Part shown: positions 8,090 through 19,724 of the stretch, one piece after another
How positions within the stretch are numbered: the stretch's first letter is position 1
How the letters are laid out: the number at the start of each line of letters is the position of its first letter
NCBI RefSeq assembly: GCF_947500045.1
Contig: NZ_CANMQQ010000001.1
Span: forward strand, 248,001-312,000
Source: an uncultured Ruegeria sp.
GTDB lineage: Bacteria; Pseudomonadota; Alphaproteobacteria; Rhodobacterales; Rhodobacteraceae
Length of the DNA stretch: 64,000 bases
Reading direction: 5' to 3'
Position numbers and translations under genes: made by a program
The notes under the pieces: model-generated
The model's input: only the letters and a program-made list of their open reading frames with translations
Databases searched by the model: none
What the model was told of the DNA's origin: nothing

Positions 8090-9895
8090 ATGGTCAATAC
8101 AGTAATATCCGACGTCACCAAACGCATCATTGATCGCAGTGCTGATCTGCGCGGTCCGCACTTGGAGCGTATGGAACAAGCCAAATCCAAAGGTCCGGCA
8201 CGTGCGCATCTGTCCTGCAGCGGTCAGGCTCATGCCTATGCCGGCGCGGGTGAGGATCAGGGATCGATGGCCACAGGCACGGCAGGAAATCTGGGCATCG
8301 TCACCGCCTATAATGACATGCTTTCCGCCCACCAGCCGTTCGAGCGCTATCCCGCGCTGATCCGCGACGCGATCCGCGCGGCAGGTGGAACTGCGCAGGT
8401 CGCGGGCGGCGTGCCTGCCATGTGTGATGGCGTGACACAGGGCGAGGCGGGGATGGAATTGTCTCTGTTCTCGCGCGATGTGATTGCATTGGCGACTGGC
8501 GTGGCGCTCAGCCACAACACTTATGATGCCGCCGTGTTCCTGGGTGTTTGTGACAAGATCGTGCCCGGTCTGATCATCGGCGCTCAGGCATTCGGCCATT
8601 TGCCTGCTGTGTTCCTGCCCGCGGGCCCAATGACCAGTGGCCTGCCAAACGACGAAAAGGCGAAGATCCGTCAGAAATTTGCCGCCGGAGAAGTCGGTCG
8701 CGAAGAGCTTATGAAAGCTGAAATGGCCGCCTATCACGGCCCCGGTACCTGCACCTTTTACGGGACCGCCAACACCAACCAGATGCTGATGGAGTTCATG
8801 GGTCTGCATCTTCCGGGCTCCAGTTTCATCAACCCGAACACGCCCTTGCGTGATGCATTGACCGAGGAAGGCGCGCGCCGCGCCTTGTCCCTGAGTGCGT
8901 TGGGCAACAGTTACACGCCGGTTTGTCAGGTCCTCGACGAACGCGCCTTTGTGAATGGCATCGTTGGTTTAATGGCAACGGGCGGTTCCACCAACTTATT
9001 GATCCATCTGATCGCCATGGCGCGCGCGGGTGGTATCGTGCTGGATTGGCAGGATTTTTCGGATATCTCCGCCGTGGTGCCATTGGTCGCGCGGGTTTAT
9101 CCAAACGGTTTGGCGGATGTGAACCATTTCCACGCCGCGGGTGGCTTGGGCTTTGCCATCGGCACGCTGCTTGAAGAAGGGTTGCTGCACCCGGACACCT
9201 TAACCGTCGCGGGGCAAGGTCTGCACAACTACACCAAGGAGCCCAAACTGAAGGGCGGCGAGTTGATCTGGGAAGAGGGCGCCGGTCACAGCCTAAACGA
9301 AAAGATCGTACGCCCCGCCAGCGACCCGTTCCAACCCACCGGTGGTCTTTCGCGCCTGACCGGCAATCTGGGCACCGGTGTCATGAAAGTCTCTGCCGTC
9401 GCGCCAGAACACCAAGTGGTCGAAGCACCTGTACGTGTGTTTCACGATCAAGACGACGTGAAAGCTGCGTTCAAAGCCGGAGAGTTCACCGAAGACGTCA
9501 TCGTCGTCGTCCGCTTCCAAGGCCCCAAGGCCAATGGGATGCCCGAGCTGCACTCACTGACGCCGCTCCTGTCGATCCTGCAGGGCAGGGGTCAGAAAGT
9601 GGCGCTGGTTACCGATGGCCGCATGTCTGGTGCGTCCGGCAAAGTGCCCGCTGCCATCCATGTTTGCCCCGAAGCGCTCGATAGGGGGGCAATCGCCTAT
9701 TTGCAGGATGGTGACCTCTTGCGGGTTGATGCGGTCAAAGGCGAATTGGAAATCCTGACCCCGGGCGTTCTTGACCGCGCCCCAGCCATCGCCGATCTCA
9801 CGGCAAACCAACACGGCGTTGGCCGAGACCTCTTTGGCGCATTCCGCCAAAATGTCGGCTCGGCCGACACAGGCGCCAGCATATTCGGAGTGTAA
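8090..9895 (+). CDS. edd: Phosphogluconate dehydratase
   Basis: The dehydratase converts 6-phosphogluconate to 2-keto-3-deoxy-6-phosphogluconate and belongs to the IlvD/Edd iron-sulfur enzymes. The 601-residue length fits the family. Typical segments are '[17 protein letters not shown]' and '[10 protein letters not shown]', which carry cysteines expected to bind the cluster, and '[15 protein letters not shown]' near the C terminus. The ATG at 8090 is preceded by GGAGG overlapping the end of zwf, and the zwf stop lies two bases before it, so translation is probably coupled. The frame reads open further upstream only because it overlaps zwf. Confidence 0.96.
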   Translation: MVNTVISDVTKRIIDRSADLRGPHLERMEQAKSKGPARAHLSCSGQAHAYAGAGEDQGSMATGTAGNLGIVTAYNDMLSAHQPFERYPALIRDAIRAAGGTAQVAGGVPAMCDGVTQGEAGMELSLFSRDVIALATGVALSHNTYDAAVFLGVCDKIVPGLIIGAQAFGHLPAVFLPAGPMTSGLPNDEKAKIRQKFAAGEVGREELMKAEMAAYHGPGTCTFYGTANTNQMLMEFMGLHLPGSSFINPNTPLRDALTEEGARRALSLSALGNSYTPVCQVLDERAFVNGIVGLMATGGSTNLLIHLIAMARAGGIVLDWQDFSDISAVVPLVARVYPNGLADVNHFHAAGGLGFAIGTLLEEGLLHPDTLTVAGQGLHNYTKEPKLKGGELIWEEGAGHSLNEKIVRPASDPFQPTGGLSRLTGNLGTGVMKVSAVAPEHQVVEAPVRVFHDQDDVKAAFKAGEFTEDVIVVVRFQGPKANGMPELHSLTPLLSILQGRGQKVALVTDGRMSGASGKVPAAIHVCPEALDRGAIAYLQDGDLLRVDAVKGELEILTPGVLDRAPAIADLTANQHGVGRDLFGAFRQNVGSADTGASIFGV

Positions 9896-9899
9896 TCCC

Positions 9900-10532
9900 A
9901 TGACCAAAACCCAACGTACCCGCGAGATTTGCGCCCTTGCCCCGATCGTTCCGGTTCTGGTCGTTGATGATGCAACACACGCGCGCTCACTGGCCGAAGC
10001 ACTGGTCGCCGGAGGCCTCCCCGCGCTCGAAGTCACCCTGCGCACCCCCGCCGCGCTCGACGCCATTCGAGCTATGGCTGAGGTGCCTGGAAGTGTCGTC
10101 GGCGCAGGTACGTTGGTTACCCCCGGAGACGTCCGCGCCGCCAAAGAGGCAGGCGCACAATTCGGAGTCTCCCCCGGTGCAACCGATGCGCTGATCGCCG
10201 CCTGCGAAGCCGAAGGTCTGCCCCTTCTGCCCGGTGCTGCCACCGCAAGCGAGGCGATGGCCCTGTTGGAAAAGGGCTATGACATGCTGAAATTCTTCCC
10301 CGCCGAAGCCTCGGGCGGTGCTCCCGCCCTGAAAGCTATCGGCGCGCCTTTGCCGCAAATTACCTTCTGCCCAACCGGCGGTGTGTCTCCCTCCAATGCA
10401 CGCGATTACCTGTCGCTTTCCAATGTGATTTGCGCTGGGGGCAGTTGGGTTGCGCCCAAACAGATGGTGCAAAGCGGCGATTGGTCCGGGATCGAAACAC
10501 TTGCGCGCAAGGCCGCCAGCTTGATGGATTGA
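9900..10532 (+). CDS. eda: 2-dehydro-3-deoxy-phosphogluconate aldolase
   Basis: KDPG aldolase splits 2-keto-3-deoxy-6-phosphogluconate into pyruvate and glyceraldehyde 3-phosphate, the last step of the Entner-Doudoroff pathway. The 210-residue protein shows the class I aldolase Schiff-base lysine at residue 131 in MLKFFPAE and the catalytic glutamate region LEVTLRTP. The phosphate-binding segment 'CPTGGVSPSNA' is also present. The ATG at 9900 lies 4 bases after the edd stop. The frame upstream overlaps edd and is not part of the gene. Confidence 0.96.
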   Translation: MTKTQRTREICALAPIVPVLVVDDATHARSLAEALVAGGLPALEVTLRTPAALDAIRAMAEVPGSVVGAGTLVTPGDVRAAKEAGAQFGVSPGATDALIAACEAEGLPLLPGAATASEAMALLEKGYDMLKFFPAEASGGAPALKAIGAPLPQITFCPTGGVSPSNARDYLSLSNVICAGGSWVAPKQMVQSGDWSGIETLARKAASLMD

Positions 10533-10582
10533 CGCCGCAGGGCGAAACGGTAGGGTAGCCTCAATTCAAACAGGTTGCCCTC

Positions 10583-11773
10583 ATGACAAACCAACCCTCC
10601 CTCTCGCAAGGGCGCGAATATCTAGCCATTCCTGGTCCCTCAGTCATGCCCGACGCGGTATTGCAAGCCATGCACCGTCCGTCGCCCAACATCTATGATG
10701 GTGAATTGATCGAGATGATGCCTGCCCTGACACGCGATCTGCGCCGCGTGGCCAGAACCCAGCACAACGTCGCCATCTACATCGCCAATGGCCACGGCAC
10801 GTGGGAGGCCGCCCTTTCAAATGTGATCGCCCCCGGCGAAACCGTACTGGCCCCGGCCTCGGGCCGATTTACCCATGGCTGGGCAGAGATGGCCGAAGGG
10901 ATCGGTGCTAAGGTAGAGATTATCGATTTCGGCATGTCCTCACCCTGGGACCTCGACCGCATCGCCGACGCTCTGCGCGCCGATACCAACCACAAAATCA
11001 AAGCCGTGCTTGCGGTGCATGTCGACACATCAACCTCAATCCGCAATAACATCCCGGCTCTGCGCGCTCTGCTGGATGATGTGAACCATCCGGCACTGCT
11101 GATGGCCGACTGCATCGCCTCACTGGGTTGCGATCGGTTCGAGATGGATGCCTGGGGCGTCGATATCACGGTCACCGCCTGCCAGAAGGGGCTGATGACC
11201 CCGCCGGGCGTTGGCTTTGTGTTTTTCAACAACAAGGCTCAGGCGAAACGGGCAGGGATGCCCAGAGTCTCACAATACTGGGACTGGCAACCACGCGCCA
11301 ACCCCGAGCTATTCTACCAGTATTTCAATGGCACCGCGCCGACCCACCATCTCTATGGCCTACGTGCAGCGCTCGACCTGATTCACGCCGAAGGGATTGA
11401 GGCAGTCTGGGCCCGCCATGAACGCCTCGCCAAGGCGATCTGGGCCGCGTGTAAAATCTGGACGCAAGGCGGAGCGCTCCACTTTAATGTCACCGATCCG
11501 ACCAACCGCAGCCATGCCGTCACTGCCCTCCGCCTGACCGAAGGGCGCGGTACACCGCTGCGTAATTATACCGAAAAACAACTCGGCCTGACGCTGGGTA
11601 TCGGCCTGGGAATGGAGGACTGGGATGGATGTTTCCGCCTCGGCCATATGGGCCATGTAAACGCACAGATGGTCATGGCCATACTGGGCAGTGTGGAAAC
11701 CGCCATGGCCGCCCTCGATATTCCTCGCGGCCATGGTGCACTGGAAGCTGCCGCCACTGCTTTAGCGGCCTAA
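10583..11773 (+). CDS. Class V aminotransferase, probably serine/alanine-glyoxylate aminotransferase
   Basis: A 396-residue PLP-dependent class V enzyme. 'IANGHGTWEAALSN' binds the cofactor phosphate and the Schiff-base lysine sits in TACQKGLMTPPG. The N terminus (LAIPGPSVMPDAV) and the C-terminal 'RNYTEKQLGLTLGIGLG' match alanine-glyoxylate and serine-glyoxylate aminotransferases. In methylotrophic and roseobacter relatives such enzymes feed the serine cycle or photorespiration-like glyoxylate disposal. It lies 50 bases after eda in the same direction and could be read from the ED operon. The exact donor is not determined from sequence. Confidence 0.85.
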   Translation: MTNQPSLSQGREYLAIPGPSVMPDAVLQAMHRPSPNIYDGELIEMMPALTRDLRRVARTQHNVAIYIANGHGTWEAALSNVIAPGETVLAPASGRFTHGWAEMAEGIGAKVEIIDFGMSSPWDLDRIADALRADTNHKIKAVLAVHVDTSTSIRNNIPALRALLDDVNHPALLMADCIASLGCDRFEMDAWGVDITVTACQKGLMTPPGVGFVFFNNKAQAKRAGMPRVSQYWDWQPRANPELFYQYFNGTAPTHHLYGLRAALDLIHAEGIEAVWARHERLAKAIWAACKIWTQGGALHFNVTDPTNRSHAVTALRLTEGRGTPLRNYTEKQLGLTLGIGLGMEDWDGCFRLGHMGHVNAQMVMAILGSVETAMAALDIPRGHGALEAAATALAA

Positions 11774-11778
11774 AGCCC

Positions 11779-11855
11779 GATCCGCCTCTTCATCTGGCTA
11801 AAAATACCTTCTGGGGGAATCGCGCTTTAGCGCGATGGGGGACAGACAGTCCCCC
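11779..11855 (+). repeat. Dispersed 3' element, copy 1 (CTTCATCTGGC core plus hairpins)
   Basis: Directly after the aminotransferase stop lies GATCCGC, the core CTTCATCTGGC (11788-11798) and AAATACC, followed by two hairpins, CGCGCTTTAGCGCG at 11821-11834 and GGGGGACAGACAGTCCCCC at 11837-11855. The same core occurs after panE (32959-33012) and, on the minus strand, after the Lrp gene (52722-52770). In all three cases the element points in the direction of the gene it follows and sits between convergent genes. It probably forms a 3' end or transcription stop, though it lacks a classical T-tract. Confidence 0.65.
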
Positions 11856-12964
11856 TATACGGCCCTGGCAGTCGCCAAAGCCTTGGGCAAAGCAGCCTCA
11901 AAGGCAGCCATCTCTGCCTTTCCCCCACAACTCACCCGAATACAGCGGTTCTGAGGTGCGCTGAACGGCATCCGCACGAACACACCCTGTTCGACCAGCG
12001 CGTCCAGAATGGCTTTGGCAAACGCCCCATCGCGCCCGCAATCAATCGCCACGAAATTCGTGGCTGAGGGCAAAGGCTTTAAGCCATTGGCCTGCGCAAT
12101 CTGCCCGATCCGATCGCGAGCCTCGGCAATACGCGCCCGAACCTGCGCCAACCACTCGTCATCCCCTAAAGCGGCCAATGCTCCGGCTTGGGCAGCGCGG
12201 TTCATACCGAAATGGTTGCGCACTTTGTTGAAGGCGGAAATCAACTCGGGCGCCCCGATGGCATAGCCGACCCGCGCCCCTGCCATTCCATAGACCTTGG
12301 AAAACGTCCGCATTCGGATCACACGCGGATCATCGGCAGCAACGGGTGCGGCGGTGCCCTCCGGGGCGCATTCCACATAAGCTTCGTCGAGGACCAGCAG
12401 ACAGCCTTTCGGCAACGCCGCCATCGCGGTCATGATATCTGTCCCGGAATGCCAGGTTCCCATCGGGTTGTCCGGGTTGGCCAGATAGACCAGTTTGGCA
12501 TCCACCTCTGCCGCTTTCGCAAACAGCGCCGCGGGGTCCTCATGGTCGTCGCGATAGGGAACCCTGTGCAAATTCCCGCCGAAACCCGCCACATGGTAGT
12601 TGAAGGTGGGATAAGCCCCGTCCGATGTCACAACCGCATCTTCTGGCCCGACCAACAACCGGACAAGATAACCCAGCAACCCGTCTATGCCTTCGCCGAC
12701 CACGATATTCTCGGGCGCCACTCCATGATGCGCCGCCAGCGCATGGCGCAGCTCATAATTCTCGGGATCGCCATACATCCAGATCTCGCCCGCTGCTCGC
12801 TGCATCGCCTCGATAGCGCGCGGTGAGGGGCCAAATATGCTTTCATTTGCGCCAATCCGGGCCACGAAGGGCGCGCCACGCTGACGCTCCTGCGTTTCGG
12901 GGCCGACAAATGGCACGGTTGCGGGCAGGGATTGTGCAAGCGGGGTGTAACGAGGACCGGTCAT
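11855..12964 (-). CDS. HisC-like pyridoxal phosphate-dependent aminotransferase
   Basis: A 369-residue class I/II aminotransferase of the histidinol-phosphate aminotransferase type, with GANESIFGPSP near the N terminus, 'YLANPDNPMGTW', and the PLP-lysine motif [12 protein letters not shown] second, better candidate for the biosynthetic hisC lies at 54814-55899 beside tyrC. This copy may therefore act on aromatic or other amino acids. I chose the Met at 12964 (MTGPRYTPLAQSLP) because the sequence before it is arginine-rich and unlike the family. It is divergent from the SMP-30-like gene. Confidence 0.85.
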   Translation of the reverse strand: MTGPRYTPLAQSLPATVPFVGPETQERQRGAPFVARIGANESIFGPSPRAIEAMQRAAGEIWMYGDPENYELRHALAAHHGVAPENIVVGEGIDGLLGYLVRLLVGPEDAVVTSDGAYPTFNYHVAGFGGNLHRVPYRDDHEDPAALFAKAAEVDAKLVYLANPDNPMGTWHSGTDIMTAMAALPKGCLLVLDEAYVECAPEGTAAPVAADDPRVIRMRTFSKVYGMAGARVGYAIGAPELISAFNKVRNHFGMNRAAQAGALAALGDDEWLAQVRARIAEARDRIGQIAQANGLKPLPSATNFVAIDCGRDGAFAKAILDALVEQGVFVRMPFSAPQNRCIRVSCGGKAEMAAFEAALPKALATARAV

Positions 12965-13057
12965 GGCGGCAGATAAGCGCAACCTCCGCAGCGGGGCAAG
13001 CCTTGCACCCCGTCGCATTCATGGTCAGGGTGCCCACAACCACGGTTCGGAGGCATC

Positions 13058-14128
13058 ATGCGCTATCTAATAGGACTTGTCCTTATCGGTCTTGCCTATC
13101 TCGTGTTCTGGCCGATCCCGGTTGATCCGGAAGTCTACGAGCCGCCAGTACCACCCGGTTTCACCGGCGCTTTTGCCGAGAACAATTATCTCGACAAAGC
13201 ACAGCTAATCATTCTCCCAAACACCGAATTTGGCCCCGAGGATATCGCAGTGCTACCGGACGGTGCGATCTATACTACCAGCCTGTCCGGCACTCTCTAC
13301 CGCATCGACGGGGACCAGCCGGTTGAAGTTGACCAACTAGGCGGTCGCCCGCTGGGACTGCGGGCGGGACCAGATGGGTCGCTTTATATCGCCGACAGCT
13401 TTCGCGGGCTGCTGCGCTGGAGCGGGCCAGGGACGATGGAAACGCTGGTTTCCGAGATCGATGGTGCGCCAGTGATCTATGCCAACAACCTCGACGTGGC
13501 ACAGGACGGCACCGTCTATTTCTCGAACTCCTCGGATCGGTTCGATCCAGAAACCATGGGTGGTACCAAACCCACCTCGGTCATGGCGATATGGGAGCAA
13601 TCGCCAACCGGTTATGTGGCGCGTTACACTCCTGATGGCACTGCCGAAAAGATCGCCGAAGGGTTCGTCTACACCAACGGCATCGCCCTTTCTCCAGGCG
13701 AAGATTTCCTGCTGATCGCAGAAACCGGGCGGGCACGGGTGCATAAACTGTGGCTGACCGGTCCCAATGCAGGCAAGCAGGAAGTTCTGCTCGACAATCT
13801 GCCAGGCTATCCGGACAACATCAAAGCGCAAGGAGACGGCACCTATTGGATGGCTTTCGCCAGCCCGCGCGTACCTGCGGAAAGGCTGATGCCCTATCCC
13901 TTCCTACGCAAGGTGATCTGGCGGCTGGGTCCAAAGGTGCGCCCCGCGCCGATCCACCGGGGTATGCTGGTGCAGTTCGATGGCGACGGGACCATCCTGC
14001 GTACGCTGCAAGATCCCGAAGGACGGCTCGGCATTACCACCGCGGGTCAGATCGTTGGTGACCAGTTCTACGTGATGACACTGGATTCGCCGTGGTTTGG
14101 TCGGATGCCAGTCGCCGATTTGCCCTGA
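13058..14128 (+). CDS. SMP-30/strictosidine-synthase-like beta-propeller protein
   Basis: A 356-residue protein with one N-terminal membrane segment (LIGLVLIGLAYLVFW) that should anchor it on the periplasmic side. The body has propeller-like strands such as 'GPEDIAVLPDGAIYTT', 'ADSFRGLLRW', 'VYTNGIALSPGEDFLLIAET' and 'GYPDNIKAQGDGTYWMAFA', characteristic of strictosidine-synthase-like and APMAP-type proteins. In this superfamily many members hydrolyse lactones. Its own substrate is unknown. The ED operon 2.5 kb upstream lacks a lactonase, but this protein is probably exported, so a role there is only speculation. Confidence 0.8.
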   Translation: MRYLIGLVLIGLAYLVFWPIPVDPEVYEPPVPPGFTGAFAENNYLDKAQLIILPNTEFGPEDIAVLPDGAIYTTSLSGTLYRIDGDQPVEVDQLGGRPLGLRAGPDGSLYIADSFRGLLRWSGPGTMETLVSEIDGAPVIYANNLDVAQDGTVYFSNSSDRFDPETMGGTKPTSVMAIWEQSPTGYVARYTPDGTAEKIAEGFVYTNGIALSPGEDFLLIAETGRARVHKLWLTGPNAGKQEVLLDNLPGYPDNIKAQGDGTYWMAFASPRVPAERLMPYPFLRKVIWRLGPKVRPAPIHRGMLVQFDGDGTILRTLQDPEGRLGITTAGQIVGDQFYVMTLDSPWFGRMPVADLP

Positions 14129-14195
14129 CGTCGTTATAGCGCTCCCTGCCTCTTACTGGCATGCTTGAGGCAATAAAGAACGCCCCGGAGGTCCC

Positions 14196-14978
14196 ATGTC
14201 CCGCGTATCCATCGAATACAAAGATCACATCGCCCATGTCACCCTGACACGCGGCGACAAGATGAACGCTTTGGACGATGCAATGATCAAGGCGATCCTC
14301 TCGGCGGGCCAAGAAGTCGCCGCTGCCGACATCCGCGCCGTGGTGCTGTCGGGTGAGGGCAATAGCTTCTGTGCCGGGCTTGATATGGCCAGCTTCGCAT
14401 CGATGGCACACAAGGACCCGACCGAATGGCTGATGACCCGCAGCCACGAAGACGCCAACGAGATGCAGGAGCTTGCTTTGATCTGGCGTCGCGTCCCGGT
14501 TCCGGTCATTTGCGCCATTCAGGGTGTGGCCTATGGCGGCGGTCTTCAGATTGCGCTGGGCGCGGATATTCGTATTGCGCACCCCGAGGCCAAGTTGGCA
14601 GTGATGGAGATGAAATGGGGCATTATCCCCGACATGGGCGGGATGGTCCTGCTGCCTGAGCTCGTCCGCACGGACGTGCTGCGCCTGCTGACCTATACCG
14701 CTCGTCCCATCGGCGCGGCACAGGCTGCGGATTGGGGGCTGGTGACGAAATTGTCGGACGATCCCCTGACCGAAGCCCTTGCACTGGCCGAAGATATTGC
14801 GGGCAAAAGCCCCTCGGCCATTCGCGCCGCCAAACGTCTGATCGATGTGGCCGAAACCCGAGACCGTGCCTATGTGTTGCTGGCCGAATCCTCGGAACAG
14901 GTCGACCTGATTGGAAAGCCGGATCAGATGGAGGTTGTCATGGCGCAAATGCAGGGTCGCAAGCCCGAGTTCAAATAG
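14196..14978 (+). CDS. Crotonase/enoyl-CoA hydratase family protein
   Basis: A 260-residue crotonase-fold protein. The oxyanion-hole segments are visible as 'GEGNSFCAGLDMASF' and 'IQGVAYGGGLQIALGAD'. The family hydrates or isomerises acyl-CoA thioesters; in this protein the second catalytic acid position lies near 'MKWGIIPDMGGM'. The start ATG at 14196 is preceded by CCGGAGG at a good distance. No other fatty-acid or aromatic CoA gene is adjacent, so the substrate cannot be named. Confidence 0.9.
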   Translation: MSRVSIEYKDHIAHVTLTRGDKMNALDDAMIKAILSAGQEVAAADIRAVVLSGEGNSFCAGLDMASFASMAHKDPTEWLMTRSHEDANEMQELALIWRRVPVPVICAIQGVAYGGGLQIALGADIRIAHPEAKLAVMEMKWGIIPDMGGMVLLPELVRTDVLRLLTYTARPIGAAQAADWGLVTKLSDDPLTEALALAEDIAGKSPSAIRAAKRLIDVAETRDRAYVLLAESSEQVDLIGKPDQMEVVMAQMQGRKPEFK

Positions 14979-15121
14979 TCACCACCCAAAACTGTGCGGC
15001 GCATCGCAGCCTTGCCCTGCTTGGAGATAGTCCGAATACTGGATTCCTTACATGCGACCAGTTTACCAAGGAGTGCGAATAAATGGGTGTCATGCGACCT
15101 GTGATGGCTCGGTGAATGGAA

Positions 15122-16285
15122 TCATCGCACTCTGTTCGTCACAAGATACGTGATACCACCTGCCAGTAGCCCCCAGACCGCTGCTCCCAATCCGAAGACC
15201 GTGATGCCTGAGGCGGTGATGACCAACGTCAAAATAGCCGCCTCGCGTTCGGCTGGAACATCTAGCGCGGCATGCATGGCGTTGGCCATGACCCCGATCA
15301 AAGCGACCCCCGCCAGAGTTCCCATCAGCAGCGGATCCGCATGGGCAGCGAAGCTGGTGATTGCCACCGCAAAGATGCCAAACAAGCAATAGAACACGCC
15401 GCCCATGACCGCAGACCAATAGCGCTGCGCCGGGTCGGGGTGGCTGTCTTCGTTGGAACACATCGCCGCCGTGATCGCAGCCAGACAGGTCGCGGGTGCT
15501 CCGAAAGAAGCAGAAAGCATGCTTGCGCTACCGACGGACGAGAACAACCGACCGGGAACAGGGTCGAAGCCAAAGCTGCGCATCACCGCGATGCCGGGGA
15601 TGTTCTGCGTTGCCATCGTGACGATAAACAGAGGTACACCAATCCCGATGGCAGACGCGACCGAGAATGTCGGCAAGGTCCAGACCGGAGCAGCAATCAG
15701 GCGGTCTGGTATCAATTTAGCATCGCCAGCGTTTAGTGACACAATGATAGCTGCGGCGACGACGGCTGCCGGGACGGCGACTAATCGATTGAAACGACCC
15801 GCAATGAACCATGTCAGAATTACCGGTAATGCCTGCCATGGGATCTCGACCGCCGCTTTGAAGGGTAGGAGGCAGAGCGGCAAGAGCACGCCCGCTAGCA
15901 TCGCTTGTGCCAGTGTTATGGGGATTGCTGCGGCCAACCGGCCAAGTGGTTTCCAAAGCCCGGACAGAACAGTCAGGGCTCCGGCACAAAGGAAAGCGCC
16001 GATCGCGCCCGAAAACCCTTCGACCGGAGTGGCAGACACTGCCAGAAGAGCAACCCCTGGGGTAGACCAGGCGACGCTAATGGGAAGTTTGTGCCACAAA
16101 CTGAGAATGATGGCCGCAAGCCCCATGGCGATTGCCGCGCTCATCAGGCCTGAGGCCGCCTGCGCCGCTGATGCGCCCATTGCGTTTAGTCCTTGCAGGA
16201 CGATGGGGAACGAACTGAAAAAACCGACGATGGCCACTACCAACCCGGTTGAAACGGTCTGCATCGGAGGGAAAGGTCGCACCAT
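15122..16285 (-). CDS. benE: Benzoate/H+ symporter BenE family transporter
   Basis: A 387-residue membrane protein with about 10-12 hydrophobic segments. Segments such as 'PISVAWSTPGVALLA', 'GFSGAIGAFLCAGAL' and 'NEDSHPDPAQRYW' are typical of the BenE family, which imports benzoate with protons. GAGG precedes the ATG at 16285 by about five bases. No benzoate catabolic genes are present nearby, so the true substrate is uncertain and the symbol marks the family. It lies downstream of valS in the same direction, but a terminator separates the two. Confidence 0.87.
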   Translation of the reverse strand: MVRPFPPMQTVSTGLVVAIVGFFSSFPIVLQGLNAMGASAAQAASGLMSAAIAMGLAAIILSLWHKLPISVAWSTPGVALLAVSATPVEGFSGAIGAFLCAGALTVLSGLWKPLGRLAAAIPITLAQAMLAGVLLPLCLLPFKAAVEIPWQALPVILTWFIAGRFNRLVAVPAAVVAAAIIVSLNAGDAKLIPDRLIAAPVWTLPTFSVASAIGIGVPLFIVTMATQNIPGIAVMRSFGFDPVPGRLFSSVGSASMLSASFGAPATCLAAITAAMCSNEDSHPDPAQRYWSAVMGGVFYCLFGIFAVAITSFAAHADPLLMGTLAGVALIGVMANAMHAALDVPAEREAAILTLVITASGITVFGLGAAVWGLLAGGITYLVTNRVR

Positions 16286-16360
16286 CTGGGCCTCGGAAAA
16301 TTACTTTGCCGAAGTGCTAACAAGTGCCGGGTGGCGCGAACAAGGGGAAAGCTTTGAGGG

Positions 16361-16398
16361 TAAAGAAAAACCTCACCGCAGGGATGGGCGGTGAGGTT
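16361..16398 (-). terminator. Rho-independent terminator of valS
   Basis: Read on the minus strand, AACCTCACCGC and GCGGTGAGGTT form an 11-base perfect stem (16369-16379 with 16388-16398) around a loop of eight bases. TTTTTCTTTA follows. It starts 31 bases after the valS stop and should prevent read-through into benE. Confidence 0.85.
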
Positions 16399-16428
16399 CG
16401 AATTTCCGTATTTGGAACGAGAAAAAGA

Positions 16429-19581
<3,153 letters not shown>

Positions 19582-19724
19582 GGGATGCGTCCTGCGTCAA
19601 CAAAATTGAGGGTCAGCGCCTGCAATAACGAATGCGTGCGGGAAGGGGAAGGGTCTGCGCGTGCTCTGGACAACGAACCTGCACGGCCTAATGTCGCCCC
19701 TGACGCAGCCCAAAGGATCGCCCC

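Noticed and set aside
8072..8809. 245-codon antisense frame over the start of edd
   Set aside because: Shadow of edd; no ribosome-binding site or domain.
16385..16410. GGTTCGAATTTCC resembling a tRNA 3' end
   Set aside because: It is part of the valS terminator stem and no tRNA cloverleaf surrounds it.
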